Assembly (NCBI RefSeq): GCF_026625125.1
Contig: NZ_CP113097.1
Coordinates: 5,132,001-5,196,000 of the forward strand
Origin: Pseudomonas putida
GTDB lineage: Bacteria > Pseudomonadota > Gammaproteobacteria > Pseudomonadales > Pseudomonadaceae
Reading direction: 5' to 3'
DNA: 64,000 bases
Positions 9,516-18,937 of this stretch are shown here, one piece after another. Made by a program: the position numbers and the translations under genes. The first letter of the stretch is position 1; every line of letters starts with the position of its first letter. The notes beneath the pieces were generated by a model, which was not told where the DNA came from, made no database searches, and worked only from the letters and a program-made list of their open reading frames with translations.

Positions 9516-11462
9516 ATGAACATCAAACAGAAACTGACCTGGGCATTCGCGGTCATCGCCGCACTGCCCATCGTCCTCGTAGCCACCTTGGTGGTCATCA
9601 ACCTGCGCGGCGAAGCCCGCGACGGTTTTCTTGACGGCAGCAGCCGGGAAATCCGCCAGGTCAGTAACGCGATGAACCTGTTTTTCCAGGGCATCACCCA
9701 AAACGTCGACTACCTGGCCAGCCTCCCCCAGGTCACCGGTAGCGGCGACAACGTCAAGAAACACATCAGCGCCGACGCTGCGCAAATCACACCCAGCGAA
9801 CAGGACAAGACACTGTACGAACTGTTCACGCGCCTGGCCAAAAGCCATCCGGACTACGCCTACGTGTCCTATGGCCTGCAGGACGGCGGCTACGCCTTCT
9901 GGCCAGGCGATCCGAACATGAGCAACTACGACCCGCGCACCCGCCCCTGGTACCAGGCGGCCATGGCCAACCCTGGCAAGACCCTGCGCACCGCCCCGTA
10001 CTACTGGGCCGGCGACGATGCCGTACTGGTCAGCACCGTGCGCACCGTTGCCAACCAACTGGGCAGCCCCGGTGGCGTGGTCAACATCGACGTATCGCTC
10101 AAGGGCCTGACCGAGATCGTCCAGCAGATCAAGCTGGGCGAAAGCGGCTACCTGATCCTCATGGAAAACAACGGTAACGTGATGGTCGACCCACGCGATG
10201 CCAGTCACAATTTCAAACAGCTGGCCAGCTTCGGCGACGGTTATGCCGAGCTGGCCAAAGCCGGCAAGGGCTTGGCTGAGGTCGAAATCGGCGGCGTGCG
10301 CTACATGGCCAACGTCTACCCCGACGAAAAACTCGGTTGGACCTTCATAGGCCTGATCCAACAAAGCGAAGTGATGCAGACCACCACCCGCCTCACCTGG
10401 CTCATCGGCGGCGTCGCGCTGGTGCTGGCTGCGCTGTTCGCCGTGGTCGGCGCCACGTTCGCCAAACTCATCGTGCGCCCCATCAACAGCGTTTCCAGTG
10501 GCCTGGAGGACATCGCCCAGGGCGAAGGCGACCTGACCCGCAACCTGGAAGTCCGTGGCCGTGATGAAACGGCGCAACTGGCCGGTTGGTTCAACCAGTT
10601 CCTCGGCGCCATCCGCAGCCTGATCCAGCATATCGGCTCGGCGGCGAGCAAGATCCTGAGCACCTCCACCAGCTCCACTCAGGTCTCCAGCGACATGGCC
10701 GAGGCCGCCGGGCGCCAGCGCGAAGCGGTGGACATGGTCTCCACCGCATTCCACGAAATGGTCGCCACCGCCAACGAGGTCGCCCGCTCCTGCAGCCAGG
10801 CCGCGCAGTCGGCCGACAGCGGCCAGCAACAGGCCCGCGAAGGCCAGCAGCAGATCGATGCGGCCGTCAACAGTGTCGACCGGCTGAGCCAGGAGATCGA
10901 GCAGTCGGCCCAGTCGATCCAGCAATTGGAGCGCGACAGCAATGCCATTCAGTCGATCCTCGGTACCATTCGCTCGATTGCCGAACAGACCAACCTGCTG
11001 GCGCTCAATGCCGCGATCGAAGCCGCCCGCGCCGGCGAACAGGGCCGCGGGTTTGCGGTAGTGGCCGACGAGGTCCGGGCGCTGGCCAAGCGCACCGCCG
11101 ACTCGACGGCTGAAATCGATGGGCTGCTTGGCAACCTGGCCAGCCGTACCGCCGAAGTGGCCGAGCAGATGCATGCCAGCCTGGAAGTGTCGCAGCAGTC
11201 GGTCAACCGCATTGGCCTGGCCCGCGACAGCTTTGGCCAGATACGCGAGTCGGTGGACATCATCCGCGACATGAACACGCAAATCGCCACCGCGGCAGAA
11301 GAACAGCACCAGGTTGCCGAAGACATCAACCGCCATATCAGCCAGATCCACGGTGATGCGCAGTTGGTGGCCGACCTGGCGCAGGCGGCGCGGCAGGACT
11401 CGGAAAGCCTGGCCGGGTTGTCCAATGAGCTGGATTCGCTGGTACGACGCTTCCGCACCTGA
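9516..11462 (+). CDS. Methyl-accepting chemotaxis protein with dCACHE sensor
   Basis: A 648-residue chemoreceptor. One membrane helix near residues 8-30, a periplasmic double-CACHE domain (~35-285), a second helix ([19 protein letters not shown]), a HAMP segment and a cytoplasmic signalling domain. The hairpin tip ([35 protein letters not shown], in pieces) is the conserved CheA/CheW contact. The sensor has the RPWY motif seen in many dCACHE receptors, but the residue two after WY is Ala, where the amino-acid-binding version has Asp, so an amino acid ligand should not be assumed. Probable FliA promoter upstream. Ligand unknown. Confidence 0.93.
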   Translation: MNIKQKLTWAFAVIAALPIVLVATLVVINLRGEARDGFLDGSSREIRQVSNAMNLFFQGITQNVDYLASLPQVTGSGDNVKKHISADAAQITPSEQDKTLYELFTRLAKSHPDYAYVSYGLQDGGYAFWPGDPNMSNYDPRTRPWYQAAMANPGKTLRTAPYYWAGDDAVLVSTVRTVANQLGSPGGVVNIDVSLKGLTEIVQQIKLGESGYLILMENNGNVMVDPRDASHNFKQLASFGDGYAELAKAGKGLAEVEIGGVRYMANVYPDEKLGWTFIGLIQQSEVMQTTTRLTWLIGGVALVLAALFAVVGATFAKLIVRPINSVSSGLEDIAQGEGDLTRNLEVRGRDETAQLAGWFNQFLGAIRSLIQHIGSAASKILSTSTSSTQVSSDMAEAAGRQREAVDMVSTAFHEMVATANEVARSCSQAAQSADSGQQQAREGQQQIDAAVNSVDRLSQEIEQSAQSIQQLERDSNAIQSILGTIRSIAEQTNLLALNAAIEAARAGEQGRGFAVVADEVRALAKRTADSTAEIDGLLGNLASRTAEVAEQMHASLEVSQQSVNRIGLARDSFGQIRESVDIIRDMNTQIATAAEEQHQVAEDINRHISQIHGDAQLVADLAQAARQDSESLAGLSNELDSLVRRFRT

Positions 11463-11475
11463 CCGGCAGGCTGCA

Positions 11476-11510
11476 CCGGCCTCTTCGCAGGTTCCCCGAG
11501 AAGAGGCCGG
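11476..11510. terminator. Hairpin between convergent genes, REP-like
   Basis: A perfect 11-bp stem (CCGGCCTCTTC at 11476-11486, complement at 11500-11510) with a 13-base loop, between the convergent chemoreceptor and AraC genes. The sequence resembles the short REP palindromes known from P. putida genomes. It probably works as a bidirectional terminator. Confidence 0.6.
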
Positions 11511-11517
11511 CCCCCCG

Positions 11518-12297
11518 CTACAACGTCAACTCACCCGGTGTAGAGCCAAACAATTGCTTGAAGGCGGCGATGTAGGCCGACGTCGAGTCATAGCCGCAGC
11601 CCAGCGCCGCGTCTGTCACACTCGCCCCCGTCTCCAGCAACGCCAGTGACGACAATAACCGCATGCGTTGACGCCAGTTACGAAAGCTCAACCCCGTCTC
11701 GCGCTGAAAAAGGCGCATCAGGGTCTTTTCCGAGCACTGCAATTGGCCGGCCCACTGCTGCAAGGTTTGCACCTGATCCGGCGCGGCAATCAAGCTGTTG
11801 CACAGCGCCAGCAAGCCGGCATGCCGCGGCAGCGGCAGGGAGAACCCCACTTCAGGCAAAGTACGAAGCTGATCGAGCAGTACCGAGACCAAGCGGCCTT
11901 CGACGCTATCGCCTTCGGGATAGTGCGCTGGGAAAACACAGAACTGCTTGATCAACTCACGCGCCAGCGGTGTCACTTCCAACACCCGGCACTGCGCCGA
12001 AGCCCAAGGGCAAGCGTCGCGGCGAATGTACAGGCTGCGCATTTCCGCCCGTCCGGACGTCACCACTTCGTGTTCAGCGTCGGCGGGAATCCACACACCC
12101 CATTGCGGTGGGGCGAAATAGCTGCCATCACGCGTGTAGACACCCAGCACACCGCTGATCGCATAGGAAAACTGCACCCAGTCGTGGCTGTGGCGAGTGG
12201 TCCAGGAGCCGGCGCCCAGGCTTTCAGCACGGGCATAGAGCGGCCTGGGCAAATGGACCAGGGCTGGAATGGCGCGGGGGTGTCCGATACTCGGCAT
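11518..12297 (-). CDS. AraC-family transcriptional regulator
   Basis: A 259-residue regulator. The N-terminal half is a cupin-like sensing domain with the H-x-H-D-W pattern (TTRHSHDWVQFSYAISG) and HEV. The C-terminal ~100 residues are the double helix-turn-helix AraC domain (LQQWAGQLQCSEKTLMRLF and SVTDAALGCGYDSTSAYIAAFK). I chose MPSIGHPRAIP (12297) as start; the frame is open upstream without a good site. It lies 70 bases downstream of the thiolase on the same strand and may control the divergent thiolase/FabG/MaoC module, which is an inference. Confidence 0.88.
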   Translation of the reverse strand: MPSIGHPRAIPALVHLPRPLYARAESLGAGSWTTRHSHDWVQFSYAISGVLGVYTRDGSYFAPPQWGVWIPADAEHEVVTSGRAEMRSLYIRRDACPWASAQCRVLEVTPLARELIKQFCVFPAHYPEGDSVEGRLVSVLLDQLRTLPEVGFSLPLPRHAGLLALCNSLIAAPDQVQTLQQWAGQLQCSEKTLMRLFQRETGLSFRNWRQRMRLLSSLALLETGASVTDAALGCGYDSTSAYIAAFKQLFGSTPGELTL

Positions 12298-12367
12298 AGT
12301 GAGTTCTTGTGGTTCTGACCAGACAAGCCTAACACCGGCTACAGGCACCCTGCAGCCCAACAGGCGG

Positions 12368-13645
12368 TCACCGCTCGACGATCACTGTCACCCCTTGCCC
12401 GCCCGCCGCGCAGATCGAAATCAAGCCTCGCCCCTTCCCCGCCGTCGCCAGCAGTTTGGCCAGGTTGGCCAGGATCCGCCCCCCGGTCGCCGCGAACGGG
12501 TGCCCTGCCGCCAATGAACTGCCCTTGACGTTGAGCTTGCTCCGATCGATCGCGCCCAGCGGCGCCTCCAGCCCCAGCCGCTCGCGGCAGTACTCGGCAC
12601 TCTCCCAGGCTTTGAGCGTGCACAGCACCTGGGCAGCGAATGCCTCATGGATCTCGTAATAATCGAAGTCCTGAAGGCTAAGGCCATTGCGCGCCAGAAG
12701 CCGCGGCACCGCATAGGCCGGCGCCATCAGCAGCCCTTCCTGCCCTTTGACGAAGTCCACCGCAGCCGTCTCGCCATCGACCAGATAGGCCAGCACCGGC
12801 AGGCCCTGTGCCTGCGCCCACTCCTCCGTGCCCAGCAGCACCAGCGACGCACCATCGGTCAGCGGTGTGGAGTTGCCCGCTGTGAGTGTGCCCACGCCGC
12901 TGCGGTCGAAGGCGGGCTTGAGCTTGCTCAACTGCTCGAGGGTCAAGTCCGGCCGCAGGTTGTTGTCGCGCGTGAGGCCCAGAAAGGGTGTCAGCAGGTC
13001 ATCCTGCCAACCCTCGGCATAGGCCGCTGCCAGATGCTGATGGCTAAGCAGCGCCAACGCGTCCTGCTCGGCGCGGTCAATCTGCCAGGCCTGGGCCATG
13101 CGCTCGCAATGCTCGCCCATCGACAACCCGGTACGCGGCTCGCCATTGCGCGGCAGTTCGGGCTTCAGATGCCCCGGGCGCAGTTGCAGGAAGGGCTTTA
13201 GCCGCTCGCCCAGGGTCTTGCCACGGTTGGCCTGCAGCAAGATGCGCCGCAGCCCCTCATTGACCCCGATCGGGGCATCGGAAGTGGTGTCGACGCCACC
13301 GGCGATACCGCTGTCGATCTGCCCAAGGGCAATCTTGTTGGCCACCAGCAAGGCCGCCTCCAGCCCGGTGCCGCAAGCCTGCTGAATATCGTAGGCCGGC
13401 GTCTGTGGCGAGAGCCGCGAACCCAGCACACATTCGCGCGTCAGGCTCATGTCGCGAGAATGCTTGAGCACCGCGCCGGCCACGACTTCACCCAGGTGCA
13501 AACCGTGCAGGCGGTACCGTTCTGTCAGCCCCTCCAGCGTGGCCGTGAGCATTGCCTGGTTGCTGACAGTGGCATAGGTGCCGTTGGAGCGGGCGAAAGG
13601 TATTCGGTTGCCGCCCAGAATCGCGACCCGGCGAAGTGAACGCAT
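12368..13645 (-). CDS. Thiolase (acetyl-CoA acyltransferase, FadI-like)
   Basis: A 425-residue thiolase. The nucleophilic Cys is in QQACGTGLEAA near residue 91, the His in HEAFAAQVL near residue 335, and the second Cys region in the C-terminal AAGGQG segment. It condenses or cleaves acyl-CoA at the 3-keto position. Length and the RIPFARSNGTY start fit the FadI-like group, often annotated as acetyl-CoA acetyltransferase. It is divergent from a FabG4-like reductase and a MaoC hydratase, so the three genes supply ketoacyl thiolase, ketoacyl reductase and hydratase steps of one chain. Direction (synthesis or degradation) is not visible. Confidence 0.9.
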   Translation of the reverse strand: MRSLRRVAILGGNRIPFARSNGTYATVSNQAMLTATLEGLTERYRLHGLHLGEVVAGAVLKHSRDMSLTRECVLGSRLSPQTPAYDIQQACGTGLEAALLVANKIALGQIDSGIAGGVDTTSDAPIGVNEGLRRILLQANRGKTLGERLKPFLQLRPGHLKPELPRNGEPRTGLSMGEHCERMAQAWQIDRAEQDALALLSHQHLAAAYAEGWQDDLLTPFLGLTRDNNLRPDLTLEQLSKLKPAFDRSGVGTLTAGNSTPLTDGASLVLLGTEEWAQAQGLPVLAYLVDGETAAVDFVKGQEGLLMAPAYAVPRLLARNGLSLQDFDYYEIHEAFAAQVLCTLKAWESAEYCRERLGLEAPLGAIDRSKLNVKGSSLAAGHPFAATGGRILANLAKLLATAGKGRGLISICAAGGQGVTVIVER

Positions 13646-13763
13646 GCGTAGATTCCTCCTGAAACATCTCGATCCGAACAGCCTAGGTGTTTTTGCCGCA
13701 TTCGAACGACCTTCCTACAAAGTTGGTCCACACTTCAATGCTTGCCTTCAGGGAGACCCGCAC

Positions 13764-15116
13764 ATGAGCGATCGCTATCTCGACTTTGCCAACTCCAACC
13801 TCGGCCGCCGCCTCATCGATGCCGTCGGGCTGCCACACCCGGCACCGCTGGAACGCTGGCAGGCAGGCCGCCTACGCCCTGTGGAAGGTGCGCTGGTGAT
13901 CGGCGGAGGGCCTTTGGCAAATCAGGTCGAAGCCATCGCTCCCCGCCTGACCAGCGAATGCTACAGCTTCAATGGCGCAAGCCTACAGGCGCCGGCATGG
14001 GTGGCGGGCCTGGGGCCCAAGCTCAAGGCGGTGGTATTCGATGCCAGTCATCTGTCCGACAGCGATGAGCTGAAGCAGTTGCGCGAATTCTTCCAGCCGT
14101 TGCTGCGCAGCCTGGCGCCCTGCGCCCATGTGGTCATACTCGGGCGCCCTCCGGAAGGCATCGACGACCCGCTGGCCAGCGTCGCCCAGCGTGCCCTCGA
14201 AGGCTTCAGCCGCTCGCTGGCCAAAGAGCTGCGCAACGGTGGGACGGCGCAGCTGTTGTACCTGGATGAAGCTGCCGACAGCCAGCTCGAAGGCGCCTTG
14301 CGCTTCTTTCTGTCACCCAAGAGTGCGTTCATTTCCGGCCAGGTGCTGCGCTTGCAAGCCTGTGCCAGCGAGGTCGAAGACTGGACGCGGCCGCTGGCCG
14401 GGCGCCGGGCACTGATCACCGGTGCTGCACGCGGGATCGGCGCAGCCATTGCCGAAACCTTGGCGCGTGATGGTGCCGAGGTGATGCTGCTGGACGTGCC
14501 GCAGGCCCAACAAGACCTCGATGCCCTCGCCGCCCGCCTGGGCGGCAAGGCGCTGGGCCTGGACATCTGCGCCAGCGACGCCGCCGAGTTGCTGCTCCAG
14601 GCTTTGCCCGGCGGCATCGACATCGTCGTGCACAACGCCGGCATCACCAAAGACAAGACCCTCGCCAACATGACCCCTGACTACTGGGACGCGGTGATGG
14701 CAGTCAATCTCAAGGCACCCCAGGTACTGACCCAGGCACTGTATGCAGGCGGCGCGCTGGGGGCGGACGCACGCATCACGCTGCTGGCCTCGGTCAGCGG
14801 CATCGCCGGCAACCGCGGCCAGGCCAACTATGCCGCAAGCAAGGCCGGGCTGATCGGTTTTGCCCAGGCCTGGGCGCCGAAGCTTGGCGCGCAAGGTGGC
14901 AGCATCAATGCCGTGGCCCCCGGTTTCATCGAGACGCACATGACCGCCGCCATGCCCACGGGCCTGCGCGAAGCCGGGCGGCGCCTGAGTTCGCTGGGCC
15001 AGGGCGGTCGCCCGCAGGATGTCGCCGAGGCCATCGCCTGGCTCAGTCAGCCCGGCTCCGGCGCGGTCAATGGCCAAGTGCTGCGCGTCTGTGGCCAGGC
15101 ATTGATGGGAGCGTGA
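13764..15116 (+). CDS. fabG: High-molecular-weight 3-oxoacyl-ACP/CoA reductase (FabG4-like)
   Basis: A 450-residue, two-part SDR. The N-terminal ~200 residues are a degenerate Rossmann-like domain (VEGALVIGGGPLANQVEA). The C-terminal ~245 residues are an active SDR with GAARGIGAA, NAGITKDKTLANM, the catalytic Ser in LASVSG and Tyr-Lys in NYAASKAG. This arrangement matches high-molecular-weight FabG proteins such as mycobacterial FabG4, which reduce 3-oxoacyl-CoA or -ACP. Start chosen at ATG 13764; the frame is open upstream to 13578 but overlaps the divergent thiolase. The MaoC gene follows at once. Confidence 0.88.
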   Translation: MSDRYLDFANSNLGRRLIDAVGLPHPAPLERWQAGRLRPVEGALVIGGGPLANQVEAIAPRLTSECYSFNGASLQAPAWVAGLGPKLKAVVFDASHLSDSDELKQLREFFQPLLRSLAPCAHVVILGRPPEGIDDPLASVAQRALEGFSRSLAKELRNGGTAQLLYLDEAADSQLEGALRFFLSPKSAFISGQVLRLQACASEVEDWTRPLAGRRALITGAARGIGAAIAETLARDGAEVMLLDVPQAQQDLDALAARLGGKALGLDICASDAAELLLQALPGGIDIVVHNAGITKDKTLANMTPDYWDAVMAVNLKAPQVLTQALYAGGALGADARITLLASVSGIAGNRGQANYAASKAGLIGFAQAWAPKLGAQGGSINAVAPGFIETHMTAAMPTGLREAGRRLSSLGQGGRPQDVAEAIAWLSQPGSGAVNGQVLRVCGQALMGA

Positions 15117-15118
15117 CC

Positions 15119-15970
15119 ATGAACCGCCCTTGGCATGACCTGAACAGCCCCGACTCACGCGCAAGCCTCTATCTGCGCGCTGCCAGCAAACGCAAGATCA
15201 GCGGCCAGGCGCTGCCAGCCGATGGCCTGCGCTGCTTCATGCGTGTGCAGCACGGCAATCTCGCAGCGTACCGGCATCTTTGCCACTTCACCGATGACGC
15301 CCGCTTGCCGGGCACCTACCCCCACATCATGGCGTTCACCCTGCAGTTGCAGTTGCTGACCGCCGACAACTTCCCCTTCCCGCTGCTGGGCCTGGTACAC
15401 CTGCATAACCGTATCGAGGTGCTGCGCCCCCTGGGTGGCATCGACGGGCTGCACTTTGCGGTCTATGCCGACAACCTGCAGCCACATGCCAAGGGCGGCA
15501 CATTCGACCTGATCACCGAAGCCGAAGATGGCTTAGGCCTGATATGGCGCGAAACCAGCCGGATGCTGGTGCGCGGTTTGAAAGTTGAAGGGCAGCCCGA
15601 AGAGCGAGAGGAAAGCGAACCCCAGCCATTGCCTGAAGCGACCCGCTGGTACGCCGACAGCGATATCGGCCGGCGCTACGCCAAAGTCTGTGGCGACTAC
15701 AACCCGATTCACCTGAGCGCCACCAGTGCCCGGCTGTTCGGCTTCCCCAAGGCGATCGCCCATGGCATGTGGAGCAAAGCCATGGCGCTGGCAGCGCTGC
15801 GCGGGCACCTGCCAGACAGCGGATATGCCTTTGAGGTGGATTTCCGCAAACCCGTGCGGCTGCCCTCGGAGGTGGTATTGAGCGCCAGCGCGGCCGGCCC
15901 TGCCGGGGAACTGCGCCTGGATGGGCATGGCGAGCTGCTGCATATGGTCGGGCGCTGGGCGGCGCTGTGA
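15119..15970 (+). CDS. MaoC-like hot-dog dehydratase/hydratase
   Basis: A 283-residue protein with two hot-dog-like halves. The C-terminal half has the hydratase-2 motif (GDYNPIHLSATSARLFGFPKAIAHGM in pieces) with the catalytic Asp and His. It likely hydrates enoyl-CoA or dehydrates 3-hydroxyacyl-CoA, next to the FabG4-like reductase. GGAG lies seven bases before ATG 15119, so I prefer it to the GTG at 15113 that overlaps the fabG stop. Together with the thiolase this forms a compact acyl-thioester module. Substrate chain length unknown. Confidence 0.86.
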   Translation: MNRPWHDLNSPDSRASLYLRAASKRKISGQALPADGLRCFMRVQHGNLAAYRHLCHFTDDARLPGTYPHIMAFTLQLQLLTADNFPFPLLGLVHLHNRIEVLRPLGGIDGLHFAVYADNLQPHAKGGTFDLITEAEDGLGLIWRETSRMLVRGLKVEGQPEEREESEPQPLPEATRWYADSDIGRRYAKVCGDYNPIHLSATSARLFGFPKAIAHGMWSKAMALAALRGHLPDSGYAFEVDFRKPVRLPSEVVLSASAAGPAGELRLDGHGELLHMVGRWAAL

Positions 15971-15971
15971 A

Positions 15972-15991
15972 GGCCACAGGCTACTGTGGCC
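15972..15991 (+). terminator. Hairpin terminator after the MaoC gene
   Basis: GGCCACAG, a 4-base loop, CTGTGGCC: a perfect 8-bp stem starting two bases after the MaoC stop codon. No T-run follows. Confidence 0.5.
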
Positions 15992-16053
15992 CCTGAATCC
16001 TCTTGCTTTGCGTTGGGGCTGCACGGAAGCTATGCGGCACTAGGAGACCCGCG

Positions 16054-16359
16054 ATGAACCTGCAAGAACTCACTCAACGCCTGCACCAGATCCGTGACAA
16101 CAACGACTGGCGCGGCTTCCACAGCCCGAAGAACCTGGCCATGGCGGCCAGTGTGGAAATGGCCGAGCTGGTGGAAATCTTCCAATGGCTCAGCGAGGAC
16201 GAATCGCGCCAGCTGCCTGCGGACAAACTCGCCCACGCCGGCCAGGAGGTAGGTGACGTCGTCCTCTATCTACTGCTGCTGTGCAGCGAACTGGGCCTGG
16301 ACATGGAGCAGGTGGTACGGGCCAAGCTGGCCGACACCGAAAGGCGCTTCGCTCGATGA
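16054..16359 (+). CDS. MazG-like nucleotide pyrophosphohydrolase
   Basis: A 101-residue all-alpha NTP pyrophosphohydrolase of the MazG/RS21-C6 type. It has the metal-binding pattern SVEMAELVEIFQW and, further on, QEVGDVVLYLL (ExxE then ExxD). The W-R-G-F-HSPKNLAMA start is typical of the RS21-C6 (dCTPase-like) subgroup. Such enzymes cleave non-canonical or damaged nucleotides. The ATG at 16054 follows AGGAGA; the frame runs further upstream without support. It overlaps cmoM by four bases (ATGA). Confidence 0.88.
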   Translation: MNLQELTQRLHQIRDNNDWRGFHSPKNLAMAASVEMAELVEIFQWLSEDESRQLPADKLAHAGQEVGDVVLYLLLLCSELGLDMEQVVRAKLADTERRFAR

Positions 16360-17105
16360 ACGACCGTCACTTCGATGAACTGGCCACCCGCTTCGCCGAG
16401 AAAATCTACGGTGGCGCCAAGGGCGCTATCCGCCTGGCCGTGCTGCAGGCCGACCTGGCCGAAACCCTCCCAGACCGCCCGCTACGGGTGCTCGACATCG
16501 GCGCAGGGCTCGGCCACATGGCGTTATGGCTGGCCGAGCGCGGTCACCAAGTGACCCTGGCCGAACCGGCCGCACCCATGCTCGAAGGTGCCCGCACGCG
16601 CTTTGCCGATGCCGGCCAGACCGCCACCTTCATCCAGGCGCCATGGCAGGACCTGCTCGGTCAACTCACCGAGCCCTACGATCTGGTGCTGTGCCACGCC
16701 GTGCTCGAATGGCTGGCCGAGCCAGAGAGCATCCTTCCCGTGCTGCACCAGCTGACCGCGCCCGGCGGTTGGTTGTCCCTGGCCTTCTACAACCGGGATG
16801 CGCTGGTTTATCGCAACCTGCTCAAGGGCCATTTCCGCAAGTTGCGCAGCAACCGCCTGGAAGGTGAAAAACAGAGCCTCACCCCGCAGAAACCGCTTGA
16901 TCCGCGTGAGCTCAAGGTGCAACTTGATCCTCTATGGCAGGTCGAAACCGAGAGTGGCGTGCGAGTGTTCCACGACTACATGCCCAGGGAGTTCCAGGCC
17001 AAGGCGCAGATGCTCGACCTGCTGGAAATGGAACTGGCCCACCGCCGCCACCCAAGCTTTGCCGGGCTTGGTCGCTACCTGCACTGGATGTGCCGCCCTC
17101 GCTGA
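16356..17105 (+). CDS. cmoM: tRNA 5-carboxymethoxyuridine methyltransferase CmoM
   Basis: A 249-residue class I SAM methyltransferase. The SAM-binding glycine motif is VLDIGAGLGHMALWLA near residue 47, and HQVTLAEPA follows. The start MNDRHFDELATRFAEKIYGGAKG closely matches the E. coli CmoM (SmtA) N-terminus, which methylates cmo5U34 to mcmo5U in tRNA. The start overlaps the stop of the MazG-like gene, supporting co-transcription. Alternative: another SmtA-type methyltransferase, but the N-terminal match makes CmoM the best call. Confidence 0.85.
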   Translation: MNDRHFDELATRFAEKIYGGAKGAIRLAVLQADLAETLPDRPLRVLDIGAGLGHMALWLAERGHQVTLAEPAAPMLEGARTRFADAGQTATFIQAPWQDLLGQLTEPYDLVLCHAVLEWLAEPESILPVLHQLTAPGGWLSLAFYNRDALVYRNLLKGHFRKLRSNRLEGEKQSLTPQKPLDPRELKVQLDPLWQVETESGVRVFHDYMPREFQAKAQMLDLLEMELAHRRHPSFAGLGRYLHWMCRPR

Positions 17106-17126
17106 CCTGCCCGCCGGGAGGACCTC

Positions 17127-17762
17127 ATGCCGTACCGCCTGTTGTACCTGGCCTTGCTGCCGCTTGCCCTGAGCGCCTGTCAGGGCAGCAATCCGTACGT
17201 TGCCAGCAGCCGCCCCTTGCCACCGGCGCCCGCGCAGGCGGCCACCACCTTCGACGCCAGTGCCTACCCTGCCCCACCGCGTGACTATGGCCGTTACCGC
17301 AGCTGGAGCTGGCGCAACGGCCAGTTGCCAAGCGGCACTGCCGACGCCGACCCGGGGCAACTGGCCGATGCCGTCAGTGGTGCCCTCGACCAGCATGGGC
17401 TACGCCCAGCCCGGGGCGCGACCGGCGACTTGCTGGTCAGTGCCGACATGCGCCTGGAGCGGCGTTTGCGCCAGGTACGCGACTATGACTACTACGACCC
17501 CTACTACGGCCCGTACCCCTATGGCGGTGTCGGTTTCGGCGGCTACCGCAACGGTTACGGCGCCTATGGCAGCGTGCCGATCGTACGCACCTACGAAGTT
17601 GAGGTGATGGTGGTGCGCATCGATCTGTTCGACGCTCGCAACGGCCAGCCGGTGTGGAGCGCGAGTGCTGAAAGCGGCAGCGACAAAAGCTCGCCACGTG
17701 ACCGCGAAAGCGCCTTGCGCGAATCGGTACACAAGGCGCTCAGCGGCTATCCTCCCAGTTAA
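17127..17762 (+). CDS. DUF4136 lipoprotein with Tyr/Gly-rich loop
   Basis: A 211-residue lipoprotein. The lipobox LSAC ends a signal peptide ([18 protein letters not shown], Cys18). The rest fits DUF4136: an F-x-x-Y-RSWSW start, a [14 protein letters not shown] strand and a C-terminal [20 protein letters not shown] segment. In the middle is a low-complexity stretch rich in Tyr, Gly, Asp and Pro ([15 protein letters not shown]). It lies in tandem with a second DUF4136 lipoprotein 19 bases downstream. Function unknown; an envelope location is expected. Confidence 0.85.
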   Translation: MPYRLLYLALLPLALSACQGSNPYVASSRPLPPAPAQAATTFDASAYPAPPRDYGRYRSWSWRNGQLPSGTADADPGQLADAVSGALDQHGLRPARGATGDLLVSADMRLERRLRQVRDYDYYDPYYGPYPYGGVGFGGYRNGYGAYGSVPIVRTYEVEVMVVRIDLFDARNGQPVWSASAESGSDKSSPRDRESALRESVHKALSGYPPS

Positions 17763-17781
17763 TGCCTAACGGAGAACCATC

Positions 17782-18351
17782 ATGATGCGTCGCTTCGTTC
17801 TACTGTCATTGGTACTGTTGCTTGCCGCCTGCTCTAGCAACAACGTCCAGCAGGATTTCGACGCCAGCCGAGACTTTGCCGCGTACCGCAGCTGGGCATG
17901 GCAAGAGCCGGCCCTGCACTACCGCCCGGATGACCCGCGGATCAAGAGCGACCTTACTGAACAGCGAATCCGCCAGGCCGTCGCCGACCAGCTCGACCAG
18001 CGCGGCCTGCGCCCGGCCCAAGGCAGTGCCCAGCCTGACGTCAAGGTCCGTGCTTATCTGATCGTCGAGCAACGCCAGCAGCAGATCACCACCAACTACG
18101 GCGGTGGCTGGGGCGGCTATTGGGGTGGGTACTGGGGCGGGCCGATGTACAACGAAACCCGTAGCGTCGATTACAAGGTGGCGACCATCCAGGTCGACAT
18201 GTTCGATGGCCGTGACGGCAAGCTGGTTTGGCGCGGCAGTGCAGAGCAGATCATGAACAATTACCCGCCCAGCCCTGAGGAGCGCAACAGCGCCATCCAG
18301 AAGACGGTGAGCCAGGTCTTGGGCAACTACCCGCCAGGCAGGGCCAAATGA
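17782..18351 (+). CDS. DUF4136 lipoprotein, second copy
   Basis: A 189-residue lipoprotein (MMRRFVLLSLVLLLAAC, lipid Cys near residue 17) paralogous to the preceding gene: shared FAAYRSWAW, LDQRGLRPA and VDMFDGRDGKLVWRGSAE segments. Its variable middle loop is rich in Gly, Trp and Tyr (GGGWGGYWGGYWGG). The pair probably arose by tandem duplication, with the loops diverging. DUF4136 proteins have no settled role. A pair of alternative hairpins follows the stop codon. Confidence 0.86.
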   Translation: MMRRFVLLSLVLLLAACSSNNVQQDFDASRDFAAYRSWAWQEPALHYRPDDPRIKSDLTEQRIRQAVADQLDQRGLRPAQGSAQPDVKVRAYLIVEQRQQQITTNYGGGWGGYWGGYWGGPMYNETRSVDYKVATIQVDMFDGRDGKLVWRGSAEQIMNNYPPSPEERNSAIQKTVSQVLGNYPPGRAK

Positions 18352-18362
18352 GCATCGCATAG

Positions 18363-18417
18363 CCCGTTCGTCAGATCGCGTCTACCCTGTTGATAAACCT
18401 TGATGAACGGGTAGACG
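18363..18417 (+). terminator. Overlapping alternative hairpins after the lipoprotein pair
   Basis: Two stems compete: CCCGTTC (18363-18369) with GAACGGG (18405-18411), and CGTCTACCC (18379-18387) with GGGTAGACG (18409-18417). They share bases 18409-18411. They lie between the lipoproteins and fppA and could end or modulate transcription into fppA. Confidence 0.4.
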
Positions 18418-18445
18418 TGTTCAACGAATAAGGATCGACCTGCCA

Positions 18446-18916
18446 ATGCAAAGCATTGTTCTGCTGATGTGGCTTGCCTTGTGCACTGAACAGGATATTC
18501 GCGAACGCCAGATCGCCGACGTCCTGACCTTGGGGGTAGCAGCGGGTGCCTTGGTCTGGCTGTTCTTCACTGGCCATACCTGGATTGGCGCCGACGCCAG
18601 CGATGCCGGCTGGGCCTTGGCCATCGTCATGCTATTGACCTTGCCAGGCTACATGCTCGGCCGCTTCGGCGCTGACGACGTCAAGCTCATGGGCGCCCTG
18701 GCGTTGGCGACCAGCCATGAATATGTGCTCGGGACCTTCATCGGTGCAGGCGTCAGCGTGTTGCTCTGGCTGCTGACTCGCCGGCGCCTGTGGACCCTGT
18801 TCAATCCGAAGGTGAAGAAGAGGTTGCAGGCACTCACCGAACAAATGGGCGACAAACAAGCCTTCGTACCTTATGTGCTGGCCGGCTTTCTGCTCACAGC
18901 GGTATGGATCCAATAA
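18446..18916 (+). CDS. fppA: FppA-like A24 prepilin peptidase
   Basis: A 156-residue membrane protease of the A24 (prepilin peptidase) family. The two catalytic aspartates are visible: Asp17 in TEQDIRERQI and Asp78 in the GADD form of the GxGD motif (FGADDVKLMGALAL). It has about four to five membrane segments and lacks the N-terminal methylase domain of PilD, which matches FppA, the Flp prepilin peptidase of P. aeruginosa. There fppA lies beside pprB and the tad/flp genes; here pprB follows but no flp or tad genes are present in the window. Confidence 0.85.
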   Translation: MQSIVLLMWLALCTEQDIRERQIADVLTLGVAAGALVWLFFTGHTWIGADASDAGWALAIVMLLTLPGYMLGRFGADDVKLMGALALATSHEYVLGTFIGAGVSVLLWLLTRRRLWTLFNPKVKKRLQALTEQMGDKQAFVPYVLAGFLLTAVWIQ

Positions 18917-18937
18917 TCGATCCCGTTGTCCGAATAC

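Noticed and set aside
9375..11351. A 658-codon minus-strand ORF
   Set aside because: Antisense to the dCACHE chemoreceptor in a GC-rich gene; no ribosome site and the translation has no domain.
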